Shown here one piece after another: positions 20,737 through 28,046 of a stretch of 64,000 nt of DNA (its first letter is position 1; the number at the start of each line of letters is the position of its first letter). The DNA is from Lysobacter_C viscosus. GTDB lineage: Bacteria; Pseudomonadota; Gammaproteobacteria; Xanthomonadales; Xanthomonadaceae. The notes under the pieces were generated by a model. It made no database searches. It was not told the origin of the DNA and saw only the letters and a list, made by a program, of their open reading frames with translations. The DNA is taken from the NCBI RefSeq assembly GCF_046600715.1, contig NZ_JBJMAV010000003.1, forward strand, positions 306,217 to 370,216, in the 5' to 3' direction. A program made the translations under genes and the position numbers.

Positions 20737-21465
20737 TCAATCGCGGAGGAAGTACTCCACCGTGGTCACCACCCGCACGGTCTTTACCTGCGGGCTGCCC
20801 TGGTCGCGGTCGGTAATGGAGACCACGCCCTGGTTGGCGTTGCGGATCCCGCCCAGGCGGGCGCCGGAGTCCTTGGCGAACTGCTCGGCGGAGACGCGTG
20901 CGGCGCTGGTGGCTTCGGCGATCAGCGCCGGCTTGATCGTGTTGAGCCGGGTGTAGTCGAACTGCGGCTGGCTGCCCTCGCCGATCATCACCCCGCGCGC
21001 CACCAGCTCGCCGCTGCGACGCAGCGCGGCCAGTGCCTCCTCGACCCGGACCGTGCGCAGGGTGACGGTGGTCGAATAGCGATAGCGCTCGGGGGGGCGC
21101 TGGTCGCCGTAGGCATAGGCGAAGCGGTCCTCCAGGCGCGGTGGCGACAGGACGATTTCGTCGCCCTTGAAGCCGGCCTGCTCGAAGAAGCCGCGGATGG
21201 TCGCGGTGTTGGTGTCGAGCGCCTGCTGGACCTGCGCCAGGTCGTTGCCGCCCACCGCGTGCGGAAGCGGCCAGACCACCAGGTCGGCGGCGACTTCGCG
21301 TTCGGCCGAGCCCTTCACCACCACGAAGCGGTCGCCGGTGCGCAGGCGTTCCATGCCCTTGGCCGCGAACCAGCCCGCCAGCGCCAGGCCGATGGCGACC
21401 AGCGCGCCGGCGACCATCAGCCCCAGCGCGGGGCGGGCGGGGTCATCTGAGCGCGGGTCGGTCAT
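20737..21465 (-). CDS. SIMPL (DUF541) domain protein, membrane anchored
   Basis: The 242-residue product has a short cytoplasmic start, one transmembrane anchor (ALGLMVAGALVAIGLALAGWF) and a periplasmic SIMPL/DUF541 domain. The domain is seen as RFVVVKGSAEREVAADLVVWPL, a long RYRYSTTVTLRTVRVEEAL strand and a C-terminal VRVVTTVEYFLRD. The molecular role of this family is poorly defined; envelope stress or signalling links are reported for homologues. The start at 21465 (MTDPRSDDP) is preferred over an in-frame ATG at 21576 that would overlap the start of the divergent FmdB-type gene. Confidence 0.82.
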   Translation of the reverse strand: MTDPRSDDPARPALGLMVAGALVAIGLALAGWFAAKGMERLRTGDRFVVVKGSAEREVAADLVVWPLPHAVGGNDLAQVQQALDTNTATIRGFFEQAGFKGDEIVLSPPRLEDRFAYAYGDQRPPERYRYSTTVTLRTVRVEEALAALRRSGELVARGVMIGEGSQPQFDYTRLNTIKPALIAEATSAARVSAEQFAKDSGARLGGIRNANQGVVSITDRDQGSPQVKTVRVVTTVEYFLRD

Positions 21466-21574
21466 GGCGGCGTTCCGGGAGGGGCAGTCGGCGAGGATAA
21501 CGCTGCCCGGCGACTTGAGAAGGACGCCCGCCGCCCCCACCCGTGGGCGATCCGTCGAGTTTCGAAATCCTCCC

Positions 21575-21928
21575 ATGCCGATCTATGCCTTCGAGTGCGC
21601 CGCCTGCGGCCACCGGTTCGACCGCCTGCAGAAGCTCTCCGATGCCGACCCGACCCGGTGCCCGCAGTGCGAGGAAGCGCAGGTGCGTCGCCAGCTGACC
21701 GCGCCGCAGTTCCGCCTGGCCGGCGGCGGCTGGTACGAGACAGACTTCAAGAAGGACGGCGATACCAGGCGCAACCTGGCCGGCGATGCCGGTTCGGGCG
21801 AAAAGGCCAAGCCGGCCGAGGGGGGCGCGTCGGGCGGGGATGCCGGCGCCAAGCCCGAGGCCAAGCCGTCCAAGCCCGCCGAATCCAAGCCCGCCACGCC
21901 CGCCAAGCCGACCACCCCGTCCAGCTGA
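21575..21928 (+). CDS. FmdB-type zinc ribbon protein
   Basis: The product has 117 residues. The N-terminal 45 form an FmdB zinc ribbon with two CxxC pairs (FECAACGHRF and RCPQCEEAQ). The rest is a low-complexity tail rich in Lys, Pro, Ala and Glu (KPEAKPSKPAESKP). FmdB-type proteins are thought to be small regulators. Placement upstream of aspS is conserved in xanthomonads. Confidence 0.88.
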   Translation: MPIYAFECAACGHRFDRLQKLSDADPTRCPQCEEAQVRRQLTAPQFRLAGGGWYETDFKKDGDTRRNLAGDAGSGEKAKPAEGGASGGDAGAKPEAKPSKPAESKPATPAKPTTPSS

Positions 21929-21944
21929 TTCCGCGTCGGGGTCC

Positions 21945-22098
21945 GTAGGAGCGGCGTCAGCCGCGGCAAACGCGTTCGCTCAAGTGCGTTGTAGGAGCGA
22001 CGTGAGTCGCAACCGTACCCTCCGGACACGGCGAGGGTCGCGACTCACGTCGCTCCTACCCATGCCGTGCAGGTTCCATGGCGGCTGAAGCCGCTATG
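21945..22098. repeat. REP cluster: single unit, inverted doublet, degenerate unit
   Basis: The units are GTAGGAGCGGCGTCAGCCGC at 21945, a doublet (GTAGGAGCGACGTGAGTCGC from 21991, facing TCGCGACTCACGTCGCTCCTAC at 22038-22059) and GGCGGCTGAAGCCGCTAT at about 22080-22098. This is the densest REP block of the window. It fills the convergent gap between the FmdB-type gene and the DUF3011-like gene. Confidence 0.85.
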
Positions 22099-22105
22099 CC
22101 AGCTG

Positions 22106-22585
22106 CTAGAGCGCGGCGGTGGCGCGCGCCATCGACGCGGCGGCGCTGACGAACACCGCGCTGCAGCCGCGGTCCACCCAGACCACGCCGTTGCGGTGGC
22201 CCCAGTTGCCGCCTTCCACGCACATCACCTCCGACACCTCGTGCGAAAGCCGCACCGGGCCGCGGAACGGCAGGCGGCATTCGCGCAAGCCCAGGCCCGG
22301 GCTGTCGCAGCGGACCTGCGCATCGGCGTTGGCGTCCTGCGACAGGTCGCTGCCGGCGTCCTCCGCCTCGGGCGGGGCCACGATGGTCAGGCCGACCTGC
22401 ATCGTCCCGCGGGAGGCGCCTGCCAGCATGGGGCCGGCGTGGCGCAGAAGGCCGGGCGCTGAAGCCGGAACCGAAACCGGAGCCAATGAAGGCCGGGCCG
22501 GCACGGTCCGGGCGCCTGCCGACAGGGGCAGGGCACACAACGCCAGCGCCAGCAGTCCGGGGTGGAGCGTGCGCGTGATCGTCAT
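22106..22585 (-). CDS. Secreted DUF3011-like protein
   Basis: The 159-residue product begins with a Sec signal peptide (LLALALCALPLSAGA, cleavage near residue 25). After a Pro/Ala-rich linker it has a cysteine-patterned domain: QVRCDSPGLGLRECRLPF, VRLSHEVSEVMCVEGGNWGH and NGVVWVDRGCSAVF. This C...C...SxxxC...W...WVDRGC pattern matches DUF3011 proteins, which are of unknown function and exported. The gene lies between a REP cluster and the aspS upstream region and does not look like part of an operon. Confidence 0.72.
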   Translation of the reverse strand: MTITRTLHPGLLALALCALPLSAGARTVPARPSLAPVSVPASAPGLLRHAGPMLAGASRGTMQVGLTIVAPPEAEDAGSDLSQDANADAQVRCDSPGLGLRECRLPFRGPVRLSHEVSEVMCVEGGNWGHRNGVVWVDRGCSAVFVSAAASMARATAAL

Positions 22586-22914
22586 GTGGGGTTCTCCCTG
22601 TGCCGCTTGCCGGTGTGTTGCAAGTAGCGGGCCGTGCTGCTGGTCCGGAACTTGCCTTTCAGTTCGTCAGCGACCTGTACGGGGGTTTCTTGAGCGGATG
22701 CCTCCAGCGCCGTTCCGATCCGCAACAGGCGTCTCAGTTCGAATGCGACGCAGCTACGGTCCGGCCGTTGCGCCTGTCCCGGGCCCGGCCGCCCCCGGGG
22801 CCCGCACGCACCGGCCGGTGCCGGTAAAATGGCGGGTCGTAGTGCGCGCCGCCGTCTGGCGCGCGTCCATCGGCCCCGCCGGCCCCGACCGGCGTGCCGT
22901 CATCCGGAGTTCCC
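22586..22914. other. Non-coding stretch upstream of aspS
   Basis: This 329-bp divergent gap holds no credible gene. TAAAAT at 22825-22830 could be the -10 of aspS (ATG 22915), but no -35 is visible at the right distance. GGAG at 22905-22908 is the aspS ribosome-binding site. Confidence 0.5.
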
Positions 22915-24690
22915 ATGCGTACCCATTTCTGTGGCCTCGTCGACGAGCGCCTGATCGGCCAGACCGTGACCCTGTGCGGCTGGGCCGACGTCGCCCGCGA
23001 CCTCGGCGGCCTGTGCTTCATCGACCTGCGTGACCACGAGGGCATCGTCCAGATCGTGGCCGAGCCGGCGGACGTAGACGGCAATGCCGCCGTGGTCGCG
23101 GCAGCCGCGCAGGTCGGGTACGAGGACTGCCTGCGCATCACCGGCACCGTGCGCAGGCGCGAATCGGTCAACGACAGGATCCGCACCGGCCAGGTGGAAG
23201 TGGTCGCCACGGCCATCGAGGTACTGAACAAGGCGGAGCCGCTGCCCTTCCATGCCCACGAAAACCCGGGCGAGGACATCCGCCTGAAGTACCGCTACCT
23301 GGACCTGCGCACCCCGGACATGCAGCGCAAGATGCGCACCCGCACGAAGCTGGTGCAGGCGCTCCGCCACTGGCTGGACGCGCGCGGCTTCCAGGACATC
23401 GAGACGCCGATCCTGACCAAGGCCACGCCCGAGGGCGCGCGTGACTTCCTCGTGCCGGCACGCATGCACGAAGGCGAGTTCTACGCGCTGCCGCAGAGCC
23501 CGCAGCTGTTCAAGCAGATCCTGATGATGGCGGGCTTCGACCGCTACTACCAGGTCGCGCGCTGCTTCCGCGACGAGGCGCTGCGCGCGGACCGCCAGCT
23601 GGAGTTCACCCAGCTCGACATGGAGTTCGCCTGGGTCTCCGAGCGCGACGTGCAGGACTCCGTCGAGCAGATGATCCGCGACGTTTTCGTGGAGGTGATG
23701 GACGTGGAGCTCGGCGAGTTCCCGCGCATCACGTATGCGGAGGCGATGCGCCGCTTCGGCTCGGACAAGCCCGACCTGCGCCTCCAGCTGGAGCTGGTCG
23801 ACATCGCCGCGCTGGTCAAGGGCTGCGAATTCAAAGTGTTCACCGACTGGGCCAATGCCGAGGGCGGGCGCGTGGTCGCGCTGCGCGCGCCGGGCGCGGC
23901 GTCGCTGTCGCGCAAGCAGATTGACGAGCTCGGCGCGCACGCGGCCAAGTACGGCGCCAAGGGCCTGGCGTGGATGAAGGTGGAGGCGGCCGGGCAGGGC
24001 GCGGGCGGGGTCAACTCGCCGATCGCCAAGTTCCTTGACGACGCCACCGTCGATGCCATCGTCGAGGCGACCGGCGCACAGGCCGGCGACCTGCTGCTGT
24101 TCGGCGCCGGGCCCTACGCCACGGCCTCGGATTTCATGGGCGCGGTGCGGCTGAAGATCGGCCGCGACCTGGGCCTGGTCGCCGAGGGTTGGAAGCCGTT
24201 GTGGGTCACCGATTTCCCGATGTTCGAGTGGGACGAAGAGGCACGGCGCTACGTGGCGCTGCACCACCCGTTCACCGCCCCGGCGGTGGACAGCATCGAC
24301 GACCTGCGAGCCAACGCCCGCACCGCGGTGAGCCGCGGCTACGACATGGTGCTCAACGGCAACGAGATCGGCGGCGGTTCGATCCGCATCCACCGACCGC
24401 AGATGCAGGCGGCGGTGTTCGACCTGCTGGGCATCGGCGCGGACGAGCAGCAGGCCAAGTTCGGCTTCCTGCTGGACGCGCTGAAGTACGGTGCGCCGCC
24501 CCACGGCGGCATCGCCTTCGGCATCGACCGGATCGCCGCGCTGATGGCCGGCACCGAGTCGATCCGCGACGTCATCGCCTTCCCCAAGACCACCGGCGCG
24601 CAGTGCATGATGACCGACGCGCCGTCGCCCATCGACGAGGCCCAGCTGGCCGAGGTGCACGTCGCGGTGCGGCCGAAGGCAGCGCGCTGA
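22915..24690 (+). CDS. aspS: Aspartyl-tRNA synthetase
   Basis: AspRS charges tRNA-Asp. The 591-residue product has the bacterial layout: N-terminal OB-fold anticodon-binding domain (THFCGLVDERLIGQTVTLCG), the class II catalytic core and an inserted GAD domain. Motif 2 is YYQVARCFRDEALRADRQLEF and motif 3 is HGGIAFGIDRIAALMAG. The end IRDVIAFPKTTGAQCMMTDAP is typical. Whether it also charges tRNA-Asn cannot be settled here. ATG 22915 is preferred over an in-frame ATG at 22894 because GGAG is suitably placed. Confidence 0.97.
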   Translation: MRTHFCGLVDERLIGQTVTLCGWADVARDLGGLCFIDLRDHEGIVQIVAEPADVDGNAAVVAAAAQVGYEDCLRITGTVRRRESVNDRIRTGQVEVVATAIEVLNKAEPLPFHAHENPGEDIRLKYRYLDLRTPDMQRKMRTRTKLVQALRHWLDARGFQDIETPILTKATPEGARDFLVPARMHEGEFYALPQSPQLFKQILMMAGFDRYYQVARCFRDEALRADRQLEFTQLDMEFAWVSERDVQDSVEQMIRDVFVEVMDVELGEFPRITYAEAMRRFGSDKPDLRLQLELVDIAALVKGCEFKVFTDWANAEGGRVVALRAPGAASLSRKQIDELGAHAAKYGAKGLAWMKVEAAGQGAGGVNSPIAKFLDDATVDAIVEATGAQAGDLLLFGAGPYATASDFMGAVRLKIGRDLGLVAEGWKPLWVTDFPMFEWDEEARRYVALHHPFTAPAVDSIDDLRANARTAVSRGYDMVLNGNEIGGGSIRIHRPQMQAAVFDLLGIGADEQQAKFGFLLDALKYGAPPHGGIAFGIDRIAALMAGTESIRDVIAFPKTTGAQCMMTDAPSPIDEAQLAEVHVAVRPKAAR

Positions 24691-24700
24691 CCCGCATCGT

Positions 24701-24813
24701 GTAGGCGCGTCTCCAGCCGCGACCTTCGCGGCCGATCGGCCTGTCGCGGTCGCGACTCACGTCGCTCCTACAGGATGCGGTCGCAGTTCGATCGCGGCTT
24801 AAGCCGCTCCTAC
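24701..24813. repeat. REP cluster of three units
   Basis: The units are a divergent GTAGGCGCGTCTCCAGCCGC (from 24701), TCGCGACTCACGTCGCTCCTAC (24750-24771) and ATCGCGGCTTAAGCCGCTCC (24791-24810, ending TAC at 24813). The last is a perfect palindrome at its core. Its end overlaps the -10-like hexamer of the next gene. No REP unit was found to the right of this point. Confidence 0.85.
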
Positions 24814-24823
24814 AATGGCGCAA
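24811..24823 (+). promoter_or_regulatory. -10-like TACAAT built on a REP end, six bases before the GNAT ATG
   Basis: The last three bases of the REP (TAC, 24811-24813) plus AAT form TACAAT. Six bases follow, then the ATG at 24823. There is no ribosome-binding site, which suggests leaderless transcription. Confidence 0.4.
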
Positions 24824-25359
24824 TGACCGCAACGACGTCGCTTGCCATCCGCCGCGCCGGCCCCGATGACGCGGCCGCGCTGTCGCGGCTGGCCGCGCAG
24901 ACGTTCAGCCAGGCCTTCGGCCACCTGTACCCGGCGGTGGACCTGGCGGACTTCCTGCGCGAGTCCTATTCGATAGAACGCCAGGCGACCATCCTGTCCC
25001 ACCCCCGGTATGCGGTGTGGTTCCTGGAGGACGCGGGCACGCCGGTGGGCCACGTCGCTGCCGGTCCCTGTGGCCTGCCGCACCGCGAAGTCGGCGCCGC
25101 GGACGGCGAAATCAAGCGCCTGTACGTGCTGGCCAGCCACCAGAACGGCGGCTGGGGCGGGCGGCTGTTCGATACGGCGGTCCAATGGCTGCAGTGCGAC
25201 GGTCCGCGGACGCTGTGGGTCGGCGTGTGGTCCGGGAACCCGGGGGCACAGCGCTTCTATGCACGGCAAGGCTTCCGGCACGTCGGCGACTACGAGTTCC
25301 CGGTGGGGCGGGTGCGCGACCACGAATTCATCCTGCGTCGGCCGGCGGGGGATGCCTGA
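24823..25359 (+). CDS. GNAT-family N-acetyltransferase
   Basis: The 178-residue product has the GNAT fold: LAIRRAGPDDAAALSRLAAQTF at the N-terminus, an acetyl-CoA loop area (IKRLYVLASHQNGGWGGRLF) with the RxxGxG/A-type pattern partly changed to NGGWGG, and the late WVGVWSGNPGAQRFYARQGF. The substrate is unknown. The stop overlaps the start of the following hydrolase gene (TGATG), so the two are probably cotranscribed. A start further upstream would read through a REP unit and is rejected. Confidence 0.85.
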   Translation: MTATTSLAIRRAGPDDAAALSRLAAQTFSQAFGHLYPAVDLADFLRESYSIERQATILSHPRYAVWFLEDAGTPVGHVAAGPCGLPHREVGAADGEIKRLYVLASHQNGGWGGRLFDTAVQWLQCDGPRTLWVGVWSGNPGAQRFYARQGFRHVGDYEFPVGRVRDHEFILRRPAGDA

Positions 25360-25973
25360 TGGGCCGGCCGGTGGTGCTGGTGCACGGGCTGTGGATGCCG
25401 CGGGTCTCGATGCTGCCGCTGTCGCGGCGGCTGGTGCGCGCGGGTTTCGCGCCGCGCCTGTTCGGCTATTCGACCGTTGCCGGCGGCCCCGAGGAGGCGG
25501 TGCCGCGCCTGGCCGCCATCCTGCGCGAAGGTACCGACGTGGTGGCGCACAGCCTGGGCGGGCTGGTCACGCTCACGGCGTTGCAACGCGAACCCGGCCT
25601 GCCGGTGAAGCGCGTGGTGTGCCTGGGGTCACCGCTGTGCGGCAGCGCCGCGGCCAAGGGCCTGTCCAGCCGGCAGACGTTCGCGCTGACCCTGGGACGC
25701 AGCGCCGACCTGCTGCGCAGTGGCTGTCAGCCCTGGAGGGGAGGGGCGCAGGTAGGCATGGTGGCCGGACGCACGCCCTTGGGGCTGGGTCAGTTCTTCG
25801 GCGGCCTGCGCGAGGCCAGCGACGGGACCGTGGCCGTCGCCGAAACCCGGCTGGCGGGGCTGTCGGACCACGTCACGGTGTCGGCCAGCCACAGTGGCCT
25901 GTTGCTGTCCCGGGTTGCGGCCCGGCAGGCGGTGGCGTTCCTGCGAACGGGCCGGTTCGAGCACCCGCCCTAG
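25359..25973 (+). CDS. Alpha/beta hydrolase
   Basis: The 204-residue product has the hydrolase oxyanion segment VVLVHGLWMPR near the start and the nucleophile elbow VVAHSLGGLVT. A later SDGTVAVAET and a C-terminal SDHVTVSASHSGLL provide plausible acid and His residues. It is short for the family, resembling small PGAP1- or lipase-like esterases. It starts on the last base of the GNAT stop codon. The substrate is not predictable. Confidence 0.82.
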   Translation: MGRPVVLVHGLWMPRVSMLPLSRRLVRAGFAPRLFGYSTVAGGPEEAVPRLAAILREGTDVVAHSLGGLVTLTALQREPGLPVKRVVCLGSPLCGSAAAKGLSSRQTFALTLGRSADLLRSGCQPWRGGAQVGMVAGRTPLGLGQFFGGLREASDGTVAVAETRLAGLSDHVTVSASHSGLLLSRVAARQAVAFLRTGRFEHPP

Positions 25974-25982
25974 CCCGGTCCG

Positions 25983-25988
25983 TATAAT
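25983..25988 (+). promoter_or_regulatory. Candidate -10 element of yebC
   Basis: A consensus TATAAT lies 35 nt before the yebC ATG. No good -35 hexamer is visible at 16-18 bp, so only the -10 is offered. Confidence 0.45.
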
Positions 25989-26023
25989 CGCCGGTCGCTT
26001 CGACGCAACCCGGGTTCCAACGC

Positions 26024-26764
26024 ATGGCCGGCCATTCCAAATGGGCCAACATCCAGCACCGCAAGGGCGCGCAGGACGCCAAGCGGGGCAAGATGTTCAC
26101 CAAGATCATCCGCGAGATTTCCGTGGCCGCCCGCAGCGGCGGCGGCGATCCGGCGCATAACCCGCGCCTGCGCACCGCGCTGGACAAGGGCCTGGGCGCG
26201 AACATGTCCAAGGACGTGCTGGAGCGCGCGGTCAAGAAGGCCACTGGCGAGCTTGAAGGCGTCAACTACGAGGAAATCCGCTACGAGGGCTACGCCCCGG
26301 GCGGGGTCGCGGTGATCGTCGACTGCCTGACCGACAACAAGGTCCGCACCGTGGCCGACGTGCGCCACGCGTTCGGCAAGTTCGGCGGCAACCTGGGCAC
26401 CGACGGCTCGGTCGCCTTCATGTTCAACAAGGCCGGGGTGCTGAGCTTCGCCCCGGGCAGTGGCGAAGACGCGGTGACCGAAGCGGCCATCGAGGCCGGT
26501 GCCGACGACGTGGTGGTGTACCCGGACGACGGCGCGATCGACGTGCTGACCTCGCCCGATGCCTTCGACGCGGTGAAGGCCGCGATGCTCGCCGCGGGGC
26601 TGGAGCCGGCGCAGGCCGAGGTCACCTGGCGCGCCGACAACGACATCGCCGTCAGCGGCGACACCGCCCAGCAGGTGGTCAAGCTGCTGGACTGGCTGGA
26701 GGACCTGGACGACGTGCAGAACGTCTATTCCAACGCCGAGCTGGGCGAAGACGCGTACGCTTGA
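26024..26764 (+). CDS. yebC: YebC/PmpR-family translational or transcriptional regulator
   Basis: The 246-residue product is a clear TACO1/YebC protein, starting MAGHSKWANIQHRKGAQDAK, with RLRTALDKGLGANMSKDVLERA and YEGYAPGGVAVIVDCLTDNK. Family members are described as DNA-binding regulators and, more recently, as factors relieving ribosome stalling. It precedes ruvC, the standard order in proteobacteria, with a gap of 76 nt. Confidence 0.96.
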   Translation: MAGHSKWANIQHRKGAQDAKRGKMFTKIIREISVAARSGGGDPAHNPRLRTALDKGLGANMSKDVLERAVKKATGELEGVNYEEIRYEGYAPGGVAVIVDCLTDNKVRTVADVRHAFGKFGGNLGTDGSVAFMFNKAGVLSFAPGSGEDAVTEAAIEAGADDVVVYPDDGAIDVLTSPDAFDAVKAAMLAAGLEPAQAEVTWRADNDIAVSGDTAQQVVKLLDWLEDLDDVQNVYSNAELGEDAYA

Positions 26765-26840
26765 GCACATGCTCGGCCAAACGGGTGCACACCATCACTT
26801 CCAATGACGCCGTTGCCGCGGCCCGGGCCGGCCGGGACGC

Positions 26841-27362
26841 ATGATCCGCGTCCTCGGCATCGACCCGGGCTCACAGCGCACCGGCATCGGCGTGATCGAC
26901 GTGGCCGGCGACGGGCGCTGCACCTACGTGCATTGCGAAGCGCTCAAGCTCCTGGACGCCGACGACTTCCCTGCGCGGCTGGGCCTGCTGTGCGAAGGCC
27001 TTGAGCGCGTGCTGGATGCCTGGCAGCCACACCACGTTGCCATCGAGACCGTGTTCATGGCCAAGTCGGCGACCTCCGCGCTCAAGCTGGGCCACGCCCG
27101 CGGCGCGGCGCTGGCCACGGTGGTGCGCCGGCAGTTGAAGGTCAGCGAGTACGCGCCGCGCGTGATCAAGCAGTCGCTGGTCGGGGGCGGAGCGGCCGAC
27201 AAGCAGCAGGTCCAGCACATGGTACGGCTGCTGTTGAACCTGCCCGGGATGAAGCTGCAGGCCGACGCCGCCGACGCGCTGGCAGTCGCCCTGACCCATG
27301 CCCACATGAGCGCGACCGCCGGCCGGACCGGCATCAGCGTGGCGATGTTGAGGAGGCGGTAA
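26841..27362 (+). CDS. ruvC: Holliday junction resolvase RuvC
   Basis: RuvC cuts Holliday junctions during recombinational repair. The 173-residue product has the four acidic residues in context: Asp7 in LGIDPGSQRTG, Glu in AIETVFMAKSATSALKLG, and the pair near DAADALAVALTHAH. Length is normal. ruvA follows 64 nt downstream; ruvB is separated by about 4 kb of potassium transport genes. Confidence 0.96.
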   Translation: MIRVLGIDPGSQRTGIGVIDVAGDGRCTYVHCEALKLLDADDFPARLGLLCEGLERVLDAWQPHHVAIETVFMAKSATSALKLGHARGAALATVVRRQLKVSEYAPRVIKQSLVGGGAADKQQVQHMVRLLLNLPGMKLQADAADALAVALTHAHMSATAGRTGISVAMLRRR

Positions 27363-27426
27363 TGATCGACCACCACGCAGTGCGGCGCTCCCCGCGGGAT
27401 GCGCGAACGACCACGGGAGCCACGCC

Positions 27427-28017
27427 ATGATCGGACGCCTCAAGGGCATCGTCGTGCACAAGCAGCCGCCGTGGCTGGTGGTCGACGTCAATGGCGTGGG
27501 CTACGAGCTGGAGGCGCCGATGAGCACCTTCTACGACCTGCCCGAACTGGGCCGCGAGGTGTCGCTGTTCACCCACTACGCGCAGAAGGAGGACAGCGTG
27601 TCGCTGTATGGCTTCCTGCGCGAGGCCGAGCGGCGACTGTTCCGCGACGTGCAGAAAGTCACCGGCATCGGCGCGAAGATCGCACTGGCCGTGCTGTCGG
27701 GCGTGCCGGTGGACGAGTTCGCGCGGCTGGTGCAGGCCGGCGACGTGACCGCGCTGACCCGCATCCCCGGCATCGGCAAGAAGACCGCCGAGCGCATGGT
27801 GGTGGAGTTGCGCGACCGCGCCGCGGACCTGATCGGCGGAGGCAACACCCTGGGCAGCCACGGGCTGCCCGGCGACGCCCAGTCGGAAGCGGTCATCGCG
27901 CTGCAGCAGCTGGGCTACAAGCCGGCCGAAGCCGTGCGCATGGCGCGCGATGCCACCGAGGCCGGCGACGATGCCGCCACCATCATCCGCAAGGCGCTGA
28001 AGTCCGCGCTGCGCTGA
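27427..28017 (+). CDS. ruvA: Holliday junction branch migration protein RuvA
   Basis: The 196-residue RuvA tetramer binds Holliday junctions and loads RuvB. The product has the OB-fold domain I (MIGRLKGIVVHKQPPWLVVD), two helix-hairpin-helix motifs (VTGIGAKIALAVLSG and IPGIGKKTAERMVVEL) and the flexible linker to domain III (EAVIALQQLGYKPAEA) that contacts RuvB. kup starts 29 nt after the stop, so the two may share a transcript. Confidence 0.96.
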   Translation: MIGRLKGIVVHKQPPWLVVDVNGVGYELEAPMSTFYDLPELGREVSLFTHYAQKEDSVSLYGFLREAERRLFRDVQKVTGIGAKIALAVLSGVPVDEFARLVQAGDVTALTRIPGIGKKTAERMVVELRDRAADLIGGGNTLGSHGLPGDAQSEAVIALQQLGYKPAEAVRMARDATEAGDDAATIIRKALKSALR

Positions 28018-28046
28018 CCTCAAGTCCAAGCAGACCAGGAAGGCCC

